Positions 18,178 to 26,272 of a DNA stretch of 32,263 nucleotides are shown in pieces. The DNA lies in the NCBI GenBank assembly GCA_030446505.1, contig JAUJND010000061.1, positions 1 to 32,263 of the forward strand, written 5' to 3'. Numbering within the stretch: the stretch's first letter is position 1; each line of letters opens with the position of its first letter. The position numbers and the translations under genes are program-made. The notes under the pieces are model-generated. The model made no database searches. It was not told the origin of the DNA and saw only the letters and a program-made list of their open reading frames with translations. This DNA comes from Chroococcidiopsidaceae cyanobacterium YX2bin18 (GTDB taxonomy: Bacteria > Cyanobacteriota > Cyanobacteriia > Cyanobacteriales > Chroococcidiopsidaceae).

Positions 18178-20937
18178 TTAGGAAACGATTGCTAGTGGCA
18201 CGTCTTTCTGGTGTTGAGGCACTTCTAGACGCTTGCGAGAACGGATTGAAGCTGTCAGATATTTGGCAAACTCCGAATAGGCTTCATACTTGTTGGCATA
18301 GCGGCGCAGGAAATAAGTTCGTACTGCTTGCTCATCAGGATTATTAGCTACCGCCGCTAGTTGGACATAAGCTGGGTAGTAGCGGCAAAAAGTAAAAATA
18401 CCTCGGTCATCCAATAACCAACGGGAGTATATTCCTTGGGGTTGGGGATAAAATTGCTCAGATGCATTCTGACCAATAATGTGGCGCTGGTATTCCAAAT
18501 AATGTTCAAAGCTACGAATTGTGTTCGTCTGGATTCGCCCGATTAACCGAGTAGTTAAGTTCTGGAAAATTTGACTGCCAGCAACAGATTCGGCAATCGT
18601 GTTCGGGTCTTGCCCAGTAAGAATAACCCTGATGCCGCTTTTTGCTCCATTAGCGCATAAACTTCCTACCAGGTTCGCAATTGCGGGAAATTTGAACAGG
18701 ATTGGACTTTCATCAATGAAGAAGATAGAAGCTGGATATTCCAGCGCCCGCCGCAGGGCAGCAGAATAAGCAGCAAGTGAGAGAATAGCTGCATCTTCAC
18801 TGTCTGAAAGCTGACGCAGTGCAAACACTAATAGAGGAGCATTCGTAGGCACACTGGAGGGAGTCGAGATTGCCCTTCCAACTCGGCTACCTAACCAGTA
18901 TTGCAAGCGCAACCGAATTTGCTCCATTGCCTTTGGCAGTTGCCCTTGGTCTGTCTCAACATTGAGTCCTAGTTCTTCTAAGCTACAGAAATTTACAAAG
19001 TCGGCAAGCGTAGGCATCTCCTTCCAAGCATCAGAGCCAAAACCATCTTCAAGAGCAAGTTGATAGCGAGTAGTAATCCCTTGATGGTTAAAGAAGTTGT
19101 TGATTGCCAGGTAAATTACGGAGCGTACAGTTTGAGTTGGCTGGTCGGCACTTACACCCAGTACCATCGCTAATATGGCTGATGCCAAAAAGTCTTTGTA
19201 GTCCTGAAAGCGCTCTTCCTGCTTATCAGCTGACAGTGAGCGCAAATCGGGAATCTCAAACAGATTGTTCGACTTCTTACCAATATCAAAATATGCTCCC
19301 TGCTCTCCCATGAACTCGGTGTAATCGGAGAACGTACTTGTACCATCAGGTTTTGGGTAGTCAAGGGCAACGACAGGCATTCCCCGCGCTAGTGCTTGGG
19401 TGAGGATGCCACTTACCAAAACTGATTTACCAGAGCGGGTAGTGCCGAAAATTCCCAGGTTTCTGTGTTCAGTGAAAAGATCGAGAAAAAGAGGTGTACC
19501 ACCATCTTCTCCAATGAGTTCTAGACCTTCACGATCTGCTTCTCGTACAGACTAGGGGAAGCAGCCCAGAACTTCACCACTCAAATAAACTTGACGGCGA
19601 TTAAAAGGTGTTGCCAGTAAAGTCTCACTAACAATAGGTAAGGTTTGAAGCCAAACTTTCCAAGCATATTCAGTTTCACGCGCTACCCATGCCGGACGGC
19701 GAAAGCAACTTTCAATATAACGACAAGCTTCATTCAACCGCTCTAGCTAGGACGGTGTACCAAGATTGTGACGGCTGCGTGGAGCGGCATCGCTCCTTCG
19801 TATAGCTGCTCTTGGGCGTTAACAGACCGTTGGGTTTTGATTTGGGCTGCAACATCAATAGTCTTTTTTTCATTAGCCCGTAGTGCTGTAACATTTGATT
19901 GCTTCAAAACCCGTTGCATAGAGGTGCGAAGCAGGGTGGGGTTAGCAGTTGTGAGTTGACAAAAGATTTCCGTATCAACAACAACGTCACGCGCAATAAT
20001 GTTCCACAGATAGTGCAGTTGTGATGTTTTATTGTTCCATCCCCAGGCTTATCCCAAAAGTAAGTGCTCCAACATAGCGGTCTTTCAGCCACACCCCACT
20101 GACGATCAAAAACTGGTACATCATCTGCTAGTAGTAGGGATTTGTACTGTGGACTTGAGAGTTGATTTTCTCTCAGCCCATTTTTTTCTAAAATCAGCAG
20201 TTGCGGAATTGGAATTGGCTCTGAGTGATTAATACGTCGCCATAAACCTTCCCAAAGCTCTTTCTCATTCAGCCCCCGTACTACCAACCCCATTTTTGTT
20301 GTTAGCAATTGCTCCCACTGCAAAAAGCCATCAGTAAAGGCACTTGTAAGCAATGAGTGTGCTGAGTTTGCTGTTGAACTCCTGTCTCTCCCTTAAACCA
20401 GGTGTACAGGGTACTTAACTTGCCAAGAATTCGTTCTACCCAATCTGTAGTACCACGCCTTGCTGAGTCTTTGGTGTAAGTAACGTATATCCGCAGAAAT
20501 TTGGGTTCTCGTAAGCCCTGGCGCGTCAGATTCCTGTACTCTACCTCTGTCTCCCGCCAGTAGAAATCGTAGCTCCTTGCTGGGCGAACGTTCCACCAAA
20601 TCCGCTAGCTGTTGCTGTCGTTCTTTATCAGATGAAAATGCTGCTAAATGAAAAGTGATGCGTTCTCCTGGCGGTAGGTCTTTTAATCCCGCTTCCAGGT
20701 TCTCAAAAATCGTGTCTACCTCCTCACTACTAAGGAAGCTATGAATTCCTTGGCACTCAAAGCCAAAGTGAAACAGAAATTATCTGCTTTCCCCTTTCTT
20801 GAGAAGGTAAGCTCCAACGTGCCGCCCACGCAACTTTAGTCGCACCATCGTCGCTAGATGCCAAGTCCTCGAAGGAGTATATGTGTTATCGCCTAGCTTC
20901 TTTTTACCGATCTTTTGCTTCATAGAACGGTATGGGG
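18178..20937 (-). pseudogene. VirB4/TraC-like T4SS ATPase, broken by frameshifts and an in-frame stop
   Basis: The longest open piece is 18178-19551. It contains the Walker A motif GTTRSGKS (19446-19423), AYSAALRRALEYPASIFFID with Walker B ES following, and GIRVILTGQDPNTIAES. An in-frame TAG at 19554-19552 separates it from GEVLGCFP upstream. Earlier segments in changing frames are MPLHAAVTILVHRPS, SMQRVLKQSNVTALRANEKK, MGLVVRGLNEKELWEGLW, GLREPKFLRIYVTYTK, FECQGIHSFLSSEEV and GDNTYTPSRTWHLATMVRLK. The assembled protein is about 900 residues, the normal VirB4 size. VirB4 powers pilus assembly and channel activation. At least five one-base shifts (near 19745, 20030, 20345, 20560, 20790) break it, so as read it could not make a full ATPase. 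Confidence 0.8.
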
Positions 20938-21498
20938 TAAAGTTCGGAAGTCTGGAACTTCAAGCAAATTATGGTTTTGCTTGCTGATATTGAAGTACGC
21001 TCCCTGCTCTGCAATTAACTCTGTGTAGTCGAAGAACGTAGCCGTGCTACCAGTTTCTGGAGAGTCGAACTCAACAATAGGCATCTCTTTTGATAAAGCT
21101 TGAGCAAGGATGCTACTTACCAAAACAGACTTGCCAGTTCTGGTCTGGGGAAGGATGCTATAGAAAAACACAGCTTCTCCAGACGTTGTTTTAATTCTTT
21201 TTTCCATCAAAAGTATGGAGTAAAGATTGGTACTGTGTATATCCACGAACAAGGTACGGAACGCCTTTAAACTTTGATAAGTAGCGCCAGATTTGTCTCC
21301 AAACAAAATCCAGCAAGTAGACATTAACCAGGCAGCGAGTAATCCTGTCCACAACCAGTTCAGATTCAAGAGTCCCTTGCAAAACCAGCAAAATATTAGG
21401 ATTAGTCCCCAAGGAACGATTTGACTGGCAGGGAATGGACCTAAATTTGGTTGTGCGCCTAAAATCTGGTTAACTGTACGAAATTTAGGCTCTTGCAT
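20920..21498 (-). pseudogene. VirB3-like N-terminus joined to a second VirB4 Walker A fragment
   Basis: 192 residues. Residues 1-70 are VirB3/TrbD-like: FRTVNQILGAQPNLGPFPAS, then two membrane segments (IVPWGLILIFCWFCKG and WLWTGLLAAWLMSTCWILFG). In another frame the VirB3-type end continues as WRYLSKFKGVPYLVRGYTQY near 21290-21230, which suggests a normal VirB3-VirB4 fusion. Residues 119-187 (21144-20938) instead match the ATPase core of the VirB4 downstream (19440-19234). Over 69 aligned positions I count 41 identical residues, including TRTGKSVLVS against TRSGKSVLVS and EQGAYF. After 20937 the proper VirB4 N-terminus resumes in another frame. A foreign or duplicated VirB4 segment has therefore been placed at the VirB3-VirB4 junction. 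Confidence 0.6.
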
Positions 21499-21508
21499 AG
21501 CACTGGCG

Positions 21509-21838
21509 CTAAGTAATAATCAGTTCTGTGAGAACATCAGCGACTGTAACCACAATCACAACCAAGATTGGTAGTCGGGCAGCAACTTGCCAATCATCGT
21601 CTTGTCGTACTGAATTAACCACCCCAATCAGGGATACAGCAATATACAGGATATATAAAGCTCGCAATGAGGCAAATACAATTCCGGTGGCTGTGGCGGA
21701 TAAGCCAAACTCCTGGTTGAAGAAATCTTCAGCAGCACTAAAAAATAGCGCGTGGGCTGGTGGAGAAAAGTAGTTCAGCCATGCTGTTGCCAGAATGGTA
21801 GCCGTTGCTGCACCAATCCCTGTGACCACAGTTTCCAA
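21509..21838 (-). CDS. VirB2-like pilin candidate
   Basis: 109 residues from a TTG start. A hydrophobic leader ends in a possible signal-peptidase site (SPPAHA, about residue 30). Two membrane segments follow (about 50-73 and 88-107), separated by a short charged loop (SVRQDDDWQVAAR). Leader, two hydrophobic helices and a polar loop is the layout of VirB2/TrbC pilins, and the gene directly precedes the VirB3-like segment. The start is doubtful. The frame overlaps the preceding small gene by 64 bp, and the sequence KRWKLETVVTG would be continuous after a one-base shift, so both could be one longer protein. Confidence 0.5.
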   Translation of the reverse strand: METVVTGIGAATATILATAWLNYFSPPAHALFFSAAEDFFNQEFGLSATATGIVFASLRALYILYIAVSLIGVVNSVRQDDDWQVAARLPILVVIVVTVADVLTELIIT

Positions 21839-22047
21839 CGCTTGATTTTCTTAAACTGCCCATACGATGCGGCAGTAAACATCGCCAGTATTGCCATTCC
21901 TAGCAGTGATGGATCGCTGGCAATCATGTTGAGCAGACCAACTGCGATCGCAGCGATCGCTAAATGCGATGTTGGTAACCCCAACACTTTTGATTGAGAG
22001 CGTTGCAAGGGAAGAGGAGTCGATGCCTGGTTTTCGGTGTAAAGCAT
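21775..22047 (-). CDS. First gene of the T4SS cluster: small membrane protein
   Basis: I start it at the ATG at 22047, which has AAGGA seven bases upstream; the GTG at 22098 is less likely. The roughly 90-residue product has a short polar N-terminus (SMLYTENQASTPLPLQRSQS is around the start), two hydrophobic helices (LAIAAIAVGLLNMIA and LLGMAILAMFTAASYG) and a basic end (FKKIKRWK). The last 20 residues overlap the VirB2-like gene in another frame and may be an artefact of a one-base shift. The PrgI/VirB3 or VirB2 size class is possible, but I cannot assign it. No other gene lies upstream on this strand for 1.5 kb, so this is probably the operon start. Confidence 0.55.
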   Translation of the reverse strand: MLYTENQASTPLPLQRSQSKVLGLPTSHLAIAAIAVGLLNMIASDPSLLGMAILAMFTAASYGQFKKIKRWKLWSQGLVQQRLPFWQQHG

Positions 22048-22191
22048 AGAAATGTCCTTCATTCTTTTCACGTTGAGTACAAAAATTAGCGCTTCCACTC
22101 TAGAGAAACAGTTGAGAACTTAGACGTGTTCACGGACGTTATTGGCAAGAGCAACTAGAAATTTTAAGCATTCAGTTACTCAACGAAAACT

Positions 22192-22355
22192 TTTCACTTC
22201 TAATGTTTTTTTTAAAAGTGAAACCTTACAAATTGAATCCTTCAAACTTCGCTACGTCTGATATAAACTTGTACAAGCAGATAGCAACGAAATAGTTAGT
22301 ATGGTGAATACTTCTATTAGTCTATTCCTTCTTATAAAATAAGCAACTTTCACTT
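22192..22355. promoter_or_regulatory. Three copies of TTTCACTT upstream of the T4SS cluster
   Basis: TTTCACTT occurs at 22192-22199 and 22348-22355 and inverted (AAGTGAAA) at 22216-22223. The first two sites in opposite orientation form an imperfect inverted repeat around a T-rich loop. All lie 145-310 bp upstream of the first cluster gene in AT-rich DNA, so they may be a regulator site. No clear -35/-10 pair can be fixed by eye. Confidence 0.25.
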
Positions 22356-22390
22356 TTTAAGGTTATATAAACTTTTTAGAAGAAAAGGCA

Positions 22391-22450
22391 GACAAAGCTG
22401 GTCAAAGTTGGACAGATGTGGACAAAATTGGACAGATGTGGACAGAATTT
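22391..22450. repeat. Six imperfect 10-bp direct repeats (GACAxAxxTG)
   Basis: Six consecutive 10-mers: GACAAAGCTG, GTCAAAGTTG, GACAGATGTG, GACAAAATTG, GACAGATGTG, GACAGAATTT. The third and fifth are identical, so the array also shows a 20-bp period. A 10-bp period places each copy on the same face of the helix. It lies about 340 bp upstream of the T4SS cluster start, in non-coding DNA. Likely roles are a regulator array, an iteron-like replication or partition site, or part of a transfer origin. The sequence does not decide. Confidence 0.6.
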
Positions 22451-22740
22451 GTATCAGAAATTTATTAAAACTTTACTTTTTAATTTACATAGGCCTTTAA
22501 GCAATTCAACTCTGGTATTTACAAGCTTATATTGCTTAAATTTCAGTAGATTGATTTCTCTTATTAAAAATTGCTAAACTAGCTGAAGTAATTGACTGCA
22601 ACAGCAAATAGTATTCGACACTCGCTTAAGTTGTAACTACTCAATAGAGAGTCTTTTAGGCTTCTGAAGAAGACGGATTAGTGCTAGCGGTGACTGAGCA
22701 TTAAAGAGAAAACCAAACAGATTAAACCAGTAATTCTCTT

Positions 22741-22978
22741 ATGTACAAATACAACGTTTCTCAATTTGCCAAAATGATTGGAGTTTCAGATCGCACCTTA
22801 AGGCGATGGGATAATGCAGGGATGTTTTGTGCTTGCCGCACACACTTCTGGTCGTCCCTACTATACTGACAAACATTACGTACAGTATACACAACCAGAT
22901 TTTAGTTTAAACAAAGACAAAAGTGCTGAAGCTCAAATAGAACGCTTAGAAAAGCAGTTTCCGCCAACAGCTTGCTAG
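22741..22978 (+). pseudogene. MerR-type HTH protein, frameshifted
   Basis: MYKYNVSQFAKMIGVSDRTL, then RRWDNAG, is a MerR-type DNA-binding helix-turn-helix like those at the start of IS607 recombinases and small regulators. A shift near 22830 moves to the frame SGRPYYTDKHYVQYTQ, the matching wing, followed by a helical tail (SAEAQIERLEKQF) ending at the TAG at 22976-22978. Without the shift the frame stops at 22868. The restored product is about 79 residues, too short for an IS607 transposase, so it is either a small regulator or a truncated transposon gene. It faces away from the T4SS cluster. Confidence 0.55.
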
Positions 22979-23018
22979 ACAGACCGTTCTCCATAAACTG
23001 ATTTTGTATTAAGTAGCT

Positions 23019-23302
23019 ATGACTAATAAATTCTGCTGTCAATATTTAGGTAAAACTAGTTTAGCCCCATTAGTTGGCGGCTTTTTAGGAATTTTGGTAG
23101 GTATTTCTGGTATTTCAAATAATCTGCTCCTTAAGGGGATGCAGAAAAGGTAATCAATACTAAATTAGTAGAAGTACCAGAAGAAGTTACAACACTTGGT
23201 TTTACTGGATTCCGCGTGTTATTTTTAACTTATGTCGGGTTGTCTGCTGGATTAACTGTAAGTAGATCTGATGAAAGAAATAAATCTCAGCAAAAAAATT
23301 AA
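23019..23302 (+). pseudogene. Small two-helix membrane protein, frameshifted
   Basis: ATG at 23019 reads a short N-terminus and a hydrophobic helix (LAPLVGGFLGILVGISGI), stopping at 23153. One base over, the frame continues GDAEKVINTKLVEVPEEVTT, then a second helix (FRVLFLTYVGLSAGLTVS) and a polar tail ending with a TAA at 23300-23302. Both halves look like one membrane protein of about 93 residues with a loop between helices. The shift is near 23140. Function unknown. It is between the MerR-like gene and another small membrane gene on the same strand. Confidence 0.45.
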
Positions 23303-23326
23303 GCCTCTTCATCTAAACTAGAGGCT

Positions 23327-23532
23327 ATGCAAAAAAAATTGAACTAATTCAGCAAATTTTAGGGTGGCTTATAGCCATTATCTCAGCATTAGTTGGGATA
23401 TTTCTGGTTGGTTACGGGAAACTCTACGAGGTTTGGGCTATTTATTAGTGGCGATCGCTTTGTTGCCCTTATTTGAATTACCAATTCTTGTTCGAGGCGA
23501 TCGCTGCCACAATCGGTCTGCTGTTTTTGTGA
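23327..23532 (+). pseudogene. Small membrane protein with several frameshifts
   Basis: ATG at 23327 is followed at once by an A8 run. Adding one A gives MQKKIELIQQILGWLIAIIS, a polar start and a hydrophobic helix. Further on, another frame gives GLGYLLVAIALLPLFELP, and a third gives AIAATIGLLFL before a TGA at 23530-23532. Together they resemble a two-helix cyanobacterial small membrane protein of about 68 residues. The three shifts lie near 23335, 23400 and 23490. It ends 8 bp from the 3' end of the convergent gene. Confidence 0.4.
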
Positions 23533-23540
23533 GTCTTTCG

Positions 23541-24558
23541 TTAGCTTTGTTTTGGGTAAAACTCTGCCAACAACTGCTGCGGATTAACTAGCAGCGACAA
23601 TTCTTCCTTCTTTGCCTGAATTGCCTTAAGTTCCTCTAGTCGTCTGAGAACCTTCTCGGTTACATCCTGCGGTAGCTGTTCTACAAGTTGATTCGTTTCA
23701 AATTCAATGTCAATAATTTTGATGAGTTGAGAATAACCATCAATTAAGCTTTGCAAAAGCTTAAGCTGTTCCTCTAGGATATTGATACCTTTGGTGATGG
23801 TTACTATTCGAGTGCTGTATACGTCTTCTCCCACACCCATCATTTTAGATTGCAATTTTGTTAGGCGCTGAATGAGGTTGTGGTTCACCTGAAGCTCTTG
23901 AATTAAGCTTGTTCTCCTCTGTTCTCGTTCATGTTGTTGAGCTAACATCTTCTGCTGTTCTAATAACCGCTCTAATTCAGCGTGATCGCTCACCTTAAGG
24001 CTAGAGCGTTTGCTGACATAGACTCCAACGCCGATAGAACTAGGAATAGCAGTAGCCCAAAACAGTTGGTTAGCGGGAATTTGCAACAGATCCGCTAATA
24101 AAGTGCTGCCAACCAGTATCAAGGCAGCAGTGGCGAATCCCATAGAACGGGCTTTAGCTCTGGCTTTAGTAGCAGGTAACTCTTCTGTGTTGTCGAATTC
24201 TCGATCCACACCAGATTTTCTAATACCTTACCGCGCACGGTGTAGAGTAAGAGGATTTTGTCACCACCTAAACCAGATATTTTTTCTGGCTGCCCTGGCG
24301 TTGAGAATGTAATAGATTTGAGCGTGCCATTTGCTTGTTGTAGCCTTAAATTGTAGACACGGCGATAAGTAGTAGTTTCAGTGAAAGTATTGCTAGGTTT
24401 TGCTTCTACAGTTGAAACAAAGCTCTCGATCTCTGTTTGTTGGAGAGCATACTTAGATTGACAATTTTCACAGATACCCTCTAAAAATCTTCGTTGTCAC
24501 CAACGCTTGGGAAGTAGAGATGCTTAGAACAATTAGGACACCTAATTTGATAAGTCAT
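23541..24558 (-). pseudogene. Zinc-ribbon, two-helix membrane and coiled-coil protein, frameshifted twice
   Basis: The longest intact frame (24209-23541, 222 residues) has two hydrophobic helices (FATAALILVGSTLLADLL and FWATAIPSSIGVGVYV) and then a long coiled coil (HAELERLLEQQKMLAQQHER to the end). Upstream in shifted frames the same protein starts at the ATG at 24558: MTYQIRCPNCSKHLYFPSVG, then after a shift near 24480 CENCQSKYALQQTEIESF and a beta-rich stretch (YRRVYNLRLQQANGTLKSIT). It joins at WIENSTTEELPATK near 24200. The pairs CPNC and CENC would bind zinc. The whole is about 339 residues. Architecture suggests a membrane-anchored sensor or adaptor. I do not recognise the family. Confidence 0.55.
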
Positions 24559-24761
24559 AAAGCTTTCACTAAATTCAATACTAGAATTCCCCTGATACCA
24601 GCGCTTTCAGATTTACCAGGACTCCTGCTCTTACTCCGATTGTACTAGCAACTTCAGCAGCAATACCGCGATCACTGTATTTAAATTCCGCTTCCTCAGA
24701 CTTTGTTCAATCACGCTGAATGACTTTTGAGTTGACTGGTTATGAAGCTCTACTTTAGTGA
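24559..24761. other. Gene-free gap between zinc-ribbon gene and sulfatase
   Basis: About 200 bp after the sulfatase stop. On the minus strand one frame reads a short stretch (FKYSDRGIAAEVASTIGVRA) that looks protein-like but has no start or continuation. I see no terminator hairpin. It presumably holds the promoter of the zinc-ribbon gene. Confidence 0.3.
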
Positions 24762-26114
24762 TCAGCCATCACTGTAATGTTGCTGTTCCATCGCTGCAAG
24801 TACGGCTTGATTAAGTAAGGGATCTGCGGTTTCTTGCCTCCATTTTAGGAGTTGCCCACGCAAAAATTTTTTACGCTCTTGATGCTTCGGGCTTTCAGCT
24901 AAGTTCTTGAATTCGTACTGATCTGTGGAGAGATCATAAAGCTCTTCTGCCTTCCGGTTCGGCATCCGGTTCGGCAAAGATTGAGGATGTACTTGTAGCG
25001 CACACCCCGAATAGCGGCGCGGCTTGAATAGTTCGCGCGTATGGCTGGTGTATTCCGCAGCAAGAAGCCCCCGCCAACCTGTTGTATTTCCTCGGAACAG
25101 TTGCATGAGCGATCGCCCTGCCAAGTTTTGCGGCACTGTTACACCAGCAGCTTGTAATACTGTCGGCATAATATCAACAGTTGAAACCAGTGACTTGCTG
25201 ACCGTGTTAGGGCTAGTCTGACCTGGATAACGCACGATCATTGGAACCTTTAACCCTGGTTCATAACAAGTAGACTTTGCTTTCTTGTAAAACGCGGGAC
25301 CGTTATCACCAGCGAAGAGCACTATTGTGTTGTTATATAGCCCTAGCTCTGTAAGTTTATTGAGCAGCATCCCAACACCTGCATCCATCCGCGTAATCCC
25401 ATCATATATACCAGCTATCTTCTGACGTAGAGATGGTGTGTCAGCACTGTCTAACCAGGGAAAGAGAGGCACTTTTGTAGGATCATAAGGTGTTTGTGGA
25501 TAGCCATTAACTTGCGTGATGTAAGGGTCATGCGGGTCGAAATAACACATTGTTAAGAAGAAGGGTTGCTGCCGACTCTGTGTTAGGAATTTCTCAGCAC
25601 TATGCGCTATTAATTCAATGTCACGGGTGTCTGTAGCATCCCAATAATCAAAAGGGAAAGAAGATTCTGGAAATACGTGCAACTTACCAATGTGTCCGAT
25701 GCGATAACCATTCATCTTGAGTAGCTGTTGCATAGTGACTACCCTGGCATCCATCGCGTAACCAGCACCTCGATAAGCAAGCCCAATCTGTCCCACTGGG
25801 TTGTTATCGGGTGGGAAAAAGCCCGTCTGATGCGGGTAGAGTCCTGTGTATATGCTGCTACGTGAGGAACTGCATGATGCCTGGGTGACGTAACTATTAG
25901 CAAAACGTATCCCTTGAGTGGCAAGACGATTTATGTTTGGTGTCCGAGCAATCTTGTCCCCATAACAGCCAACCTGCTGACCCAAATCATCCGCTATAAT
26001 CAGCAGGATATTTGGCAGGGTGGCTGATGAAACGCGGCGATCGCCTATAAAAGCAGAAGCTAGAGCAGATGCACCCGCATATTCAATAAATTTTCGTCGC
26101 GTGATTATCGTCAT
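24762..26114 (-). CDS. Tat-exported sulfatase (formylglycine-dependent)
   Basis: 450 residues of the alkaline-phosphatase-like sulfatase family, hydrolysing sulfate esters or sulfamates. The N-terminus has a twin-arginine signal (ITRRKFIEYAGASALASA), so it should be exported folded. Metal and catalytic motifs are NILLIIADDLG (Asp42, Asp43), CSSSRSSIYTGLYPHQTG (Cys81 as the formylglycine precursor, Arg85), GHIGKLHV, FDPHDPY and VLFAGDNGP. The C-terminus has the usual ELYDLSTDQYEFKNLAESP. The position two after the cysteine is Ser rather than the commoner Pro. Similarity to N-sulfoglucosamine sulfohydrolase-like enzymes is my impression only. No maturase is in the window. It is followed on the same strand by the zinc-ribbon gene and preceded by the beta-helix gene, which suggests a polysaccharide-processing cargo pair. 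Confidence 0.92.
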   Translation of the reverse strand: MTIITRRKFIEYAGASALASAFIGDRRVSSATLPNILLIIADDLGQQVGCYGDKIARTPNINRLATQGIRFANSYVTQASCSSSRSSIYTGLYPHQTGFFPPDNNPVGQIGLAYRGAGYAMDARVVTMQQLLKMNGYRIGHIGKLHVFPESSFPFDYWDATDTRDIELIAHSAEKFLTQSRQQPFFLTMCYFDPHDPYITQVNGYPQTPYDPTKVPLFPWLDSADTPSLRQKIAGIYDGITRMDAGVGMLLNKLTELGLYNNTIVLFAGDNGPAFYKKAKSTCYEPGLKVPMIVRYPGQTSPNTVSKSLVSTVDIMPTVLQAAGVTVPQNLAGRSLMQLFRGNTTGWRGLLAAEYTSHTRELFKPRRYSGCALQVHPQSLPNRMPNRKAEELYDLSTDQYEFKNLAESPKHQERKKFLRGQLLKWRQETADPLLNQAVLAAMEQQHYSDG

Positions 26115-26182
26115 AGGCTAGACCTGAAGCGCTACCAAGTTCTTTAACAATCTCAAAACCTTTGCGTTGTTGATTTAGGAAC

Positions 26183-26257
26183 CCCAGCACTGTCAAACAG
26201 TATTTCGGATAAAACCTTCTTACGTGAAAGCTCACGCCGCGCATCGGTAGTGCTGGG
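26183..26257. repeat. 9-bp inverted repeat CCCAGCACT / AGTGCTGGG between cargo genes
   Basis: CCCAGCACT (26183-26191) and AGTGCTGGG (26249-26257) are perfect inverses, 57 bp apart, in the 158-bp gap between the beta-helix gene and the sulfatase gene. On the minus strand this could fold as a large hairpin between the two genes, or be ends of a tiny mobile repeat. No target duplication is evident and no U-run follows. Confidence 0.35.
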
Positions 26258-26272
26258 AGGATGTAAGACGGA

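Noticed and set aside
21943..21960. Two adjacent GCGATCGC octamers as a special site
   Set aside because: HIP1 octamers are abundant in cyanobacterial DNA and occur all over this window.
22391..22450. CRISPR-like array
   Set aside because: Units are 10 bp without spacers, far below CRISPR repeat length.
22741..22978. IS607 transposon with this gene as its recombinase
   Set aside because: Only the MerR-type HTH is present; no serine-recombinase catalytic part and no TnpB follow.
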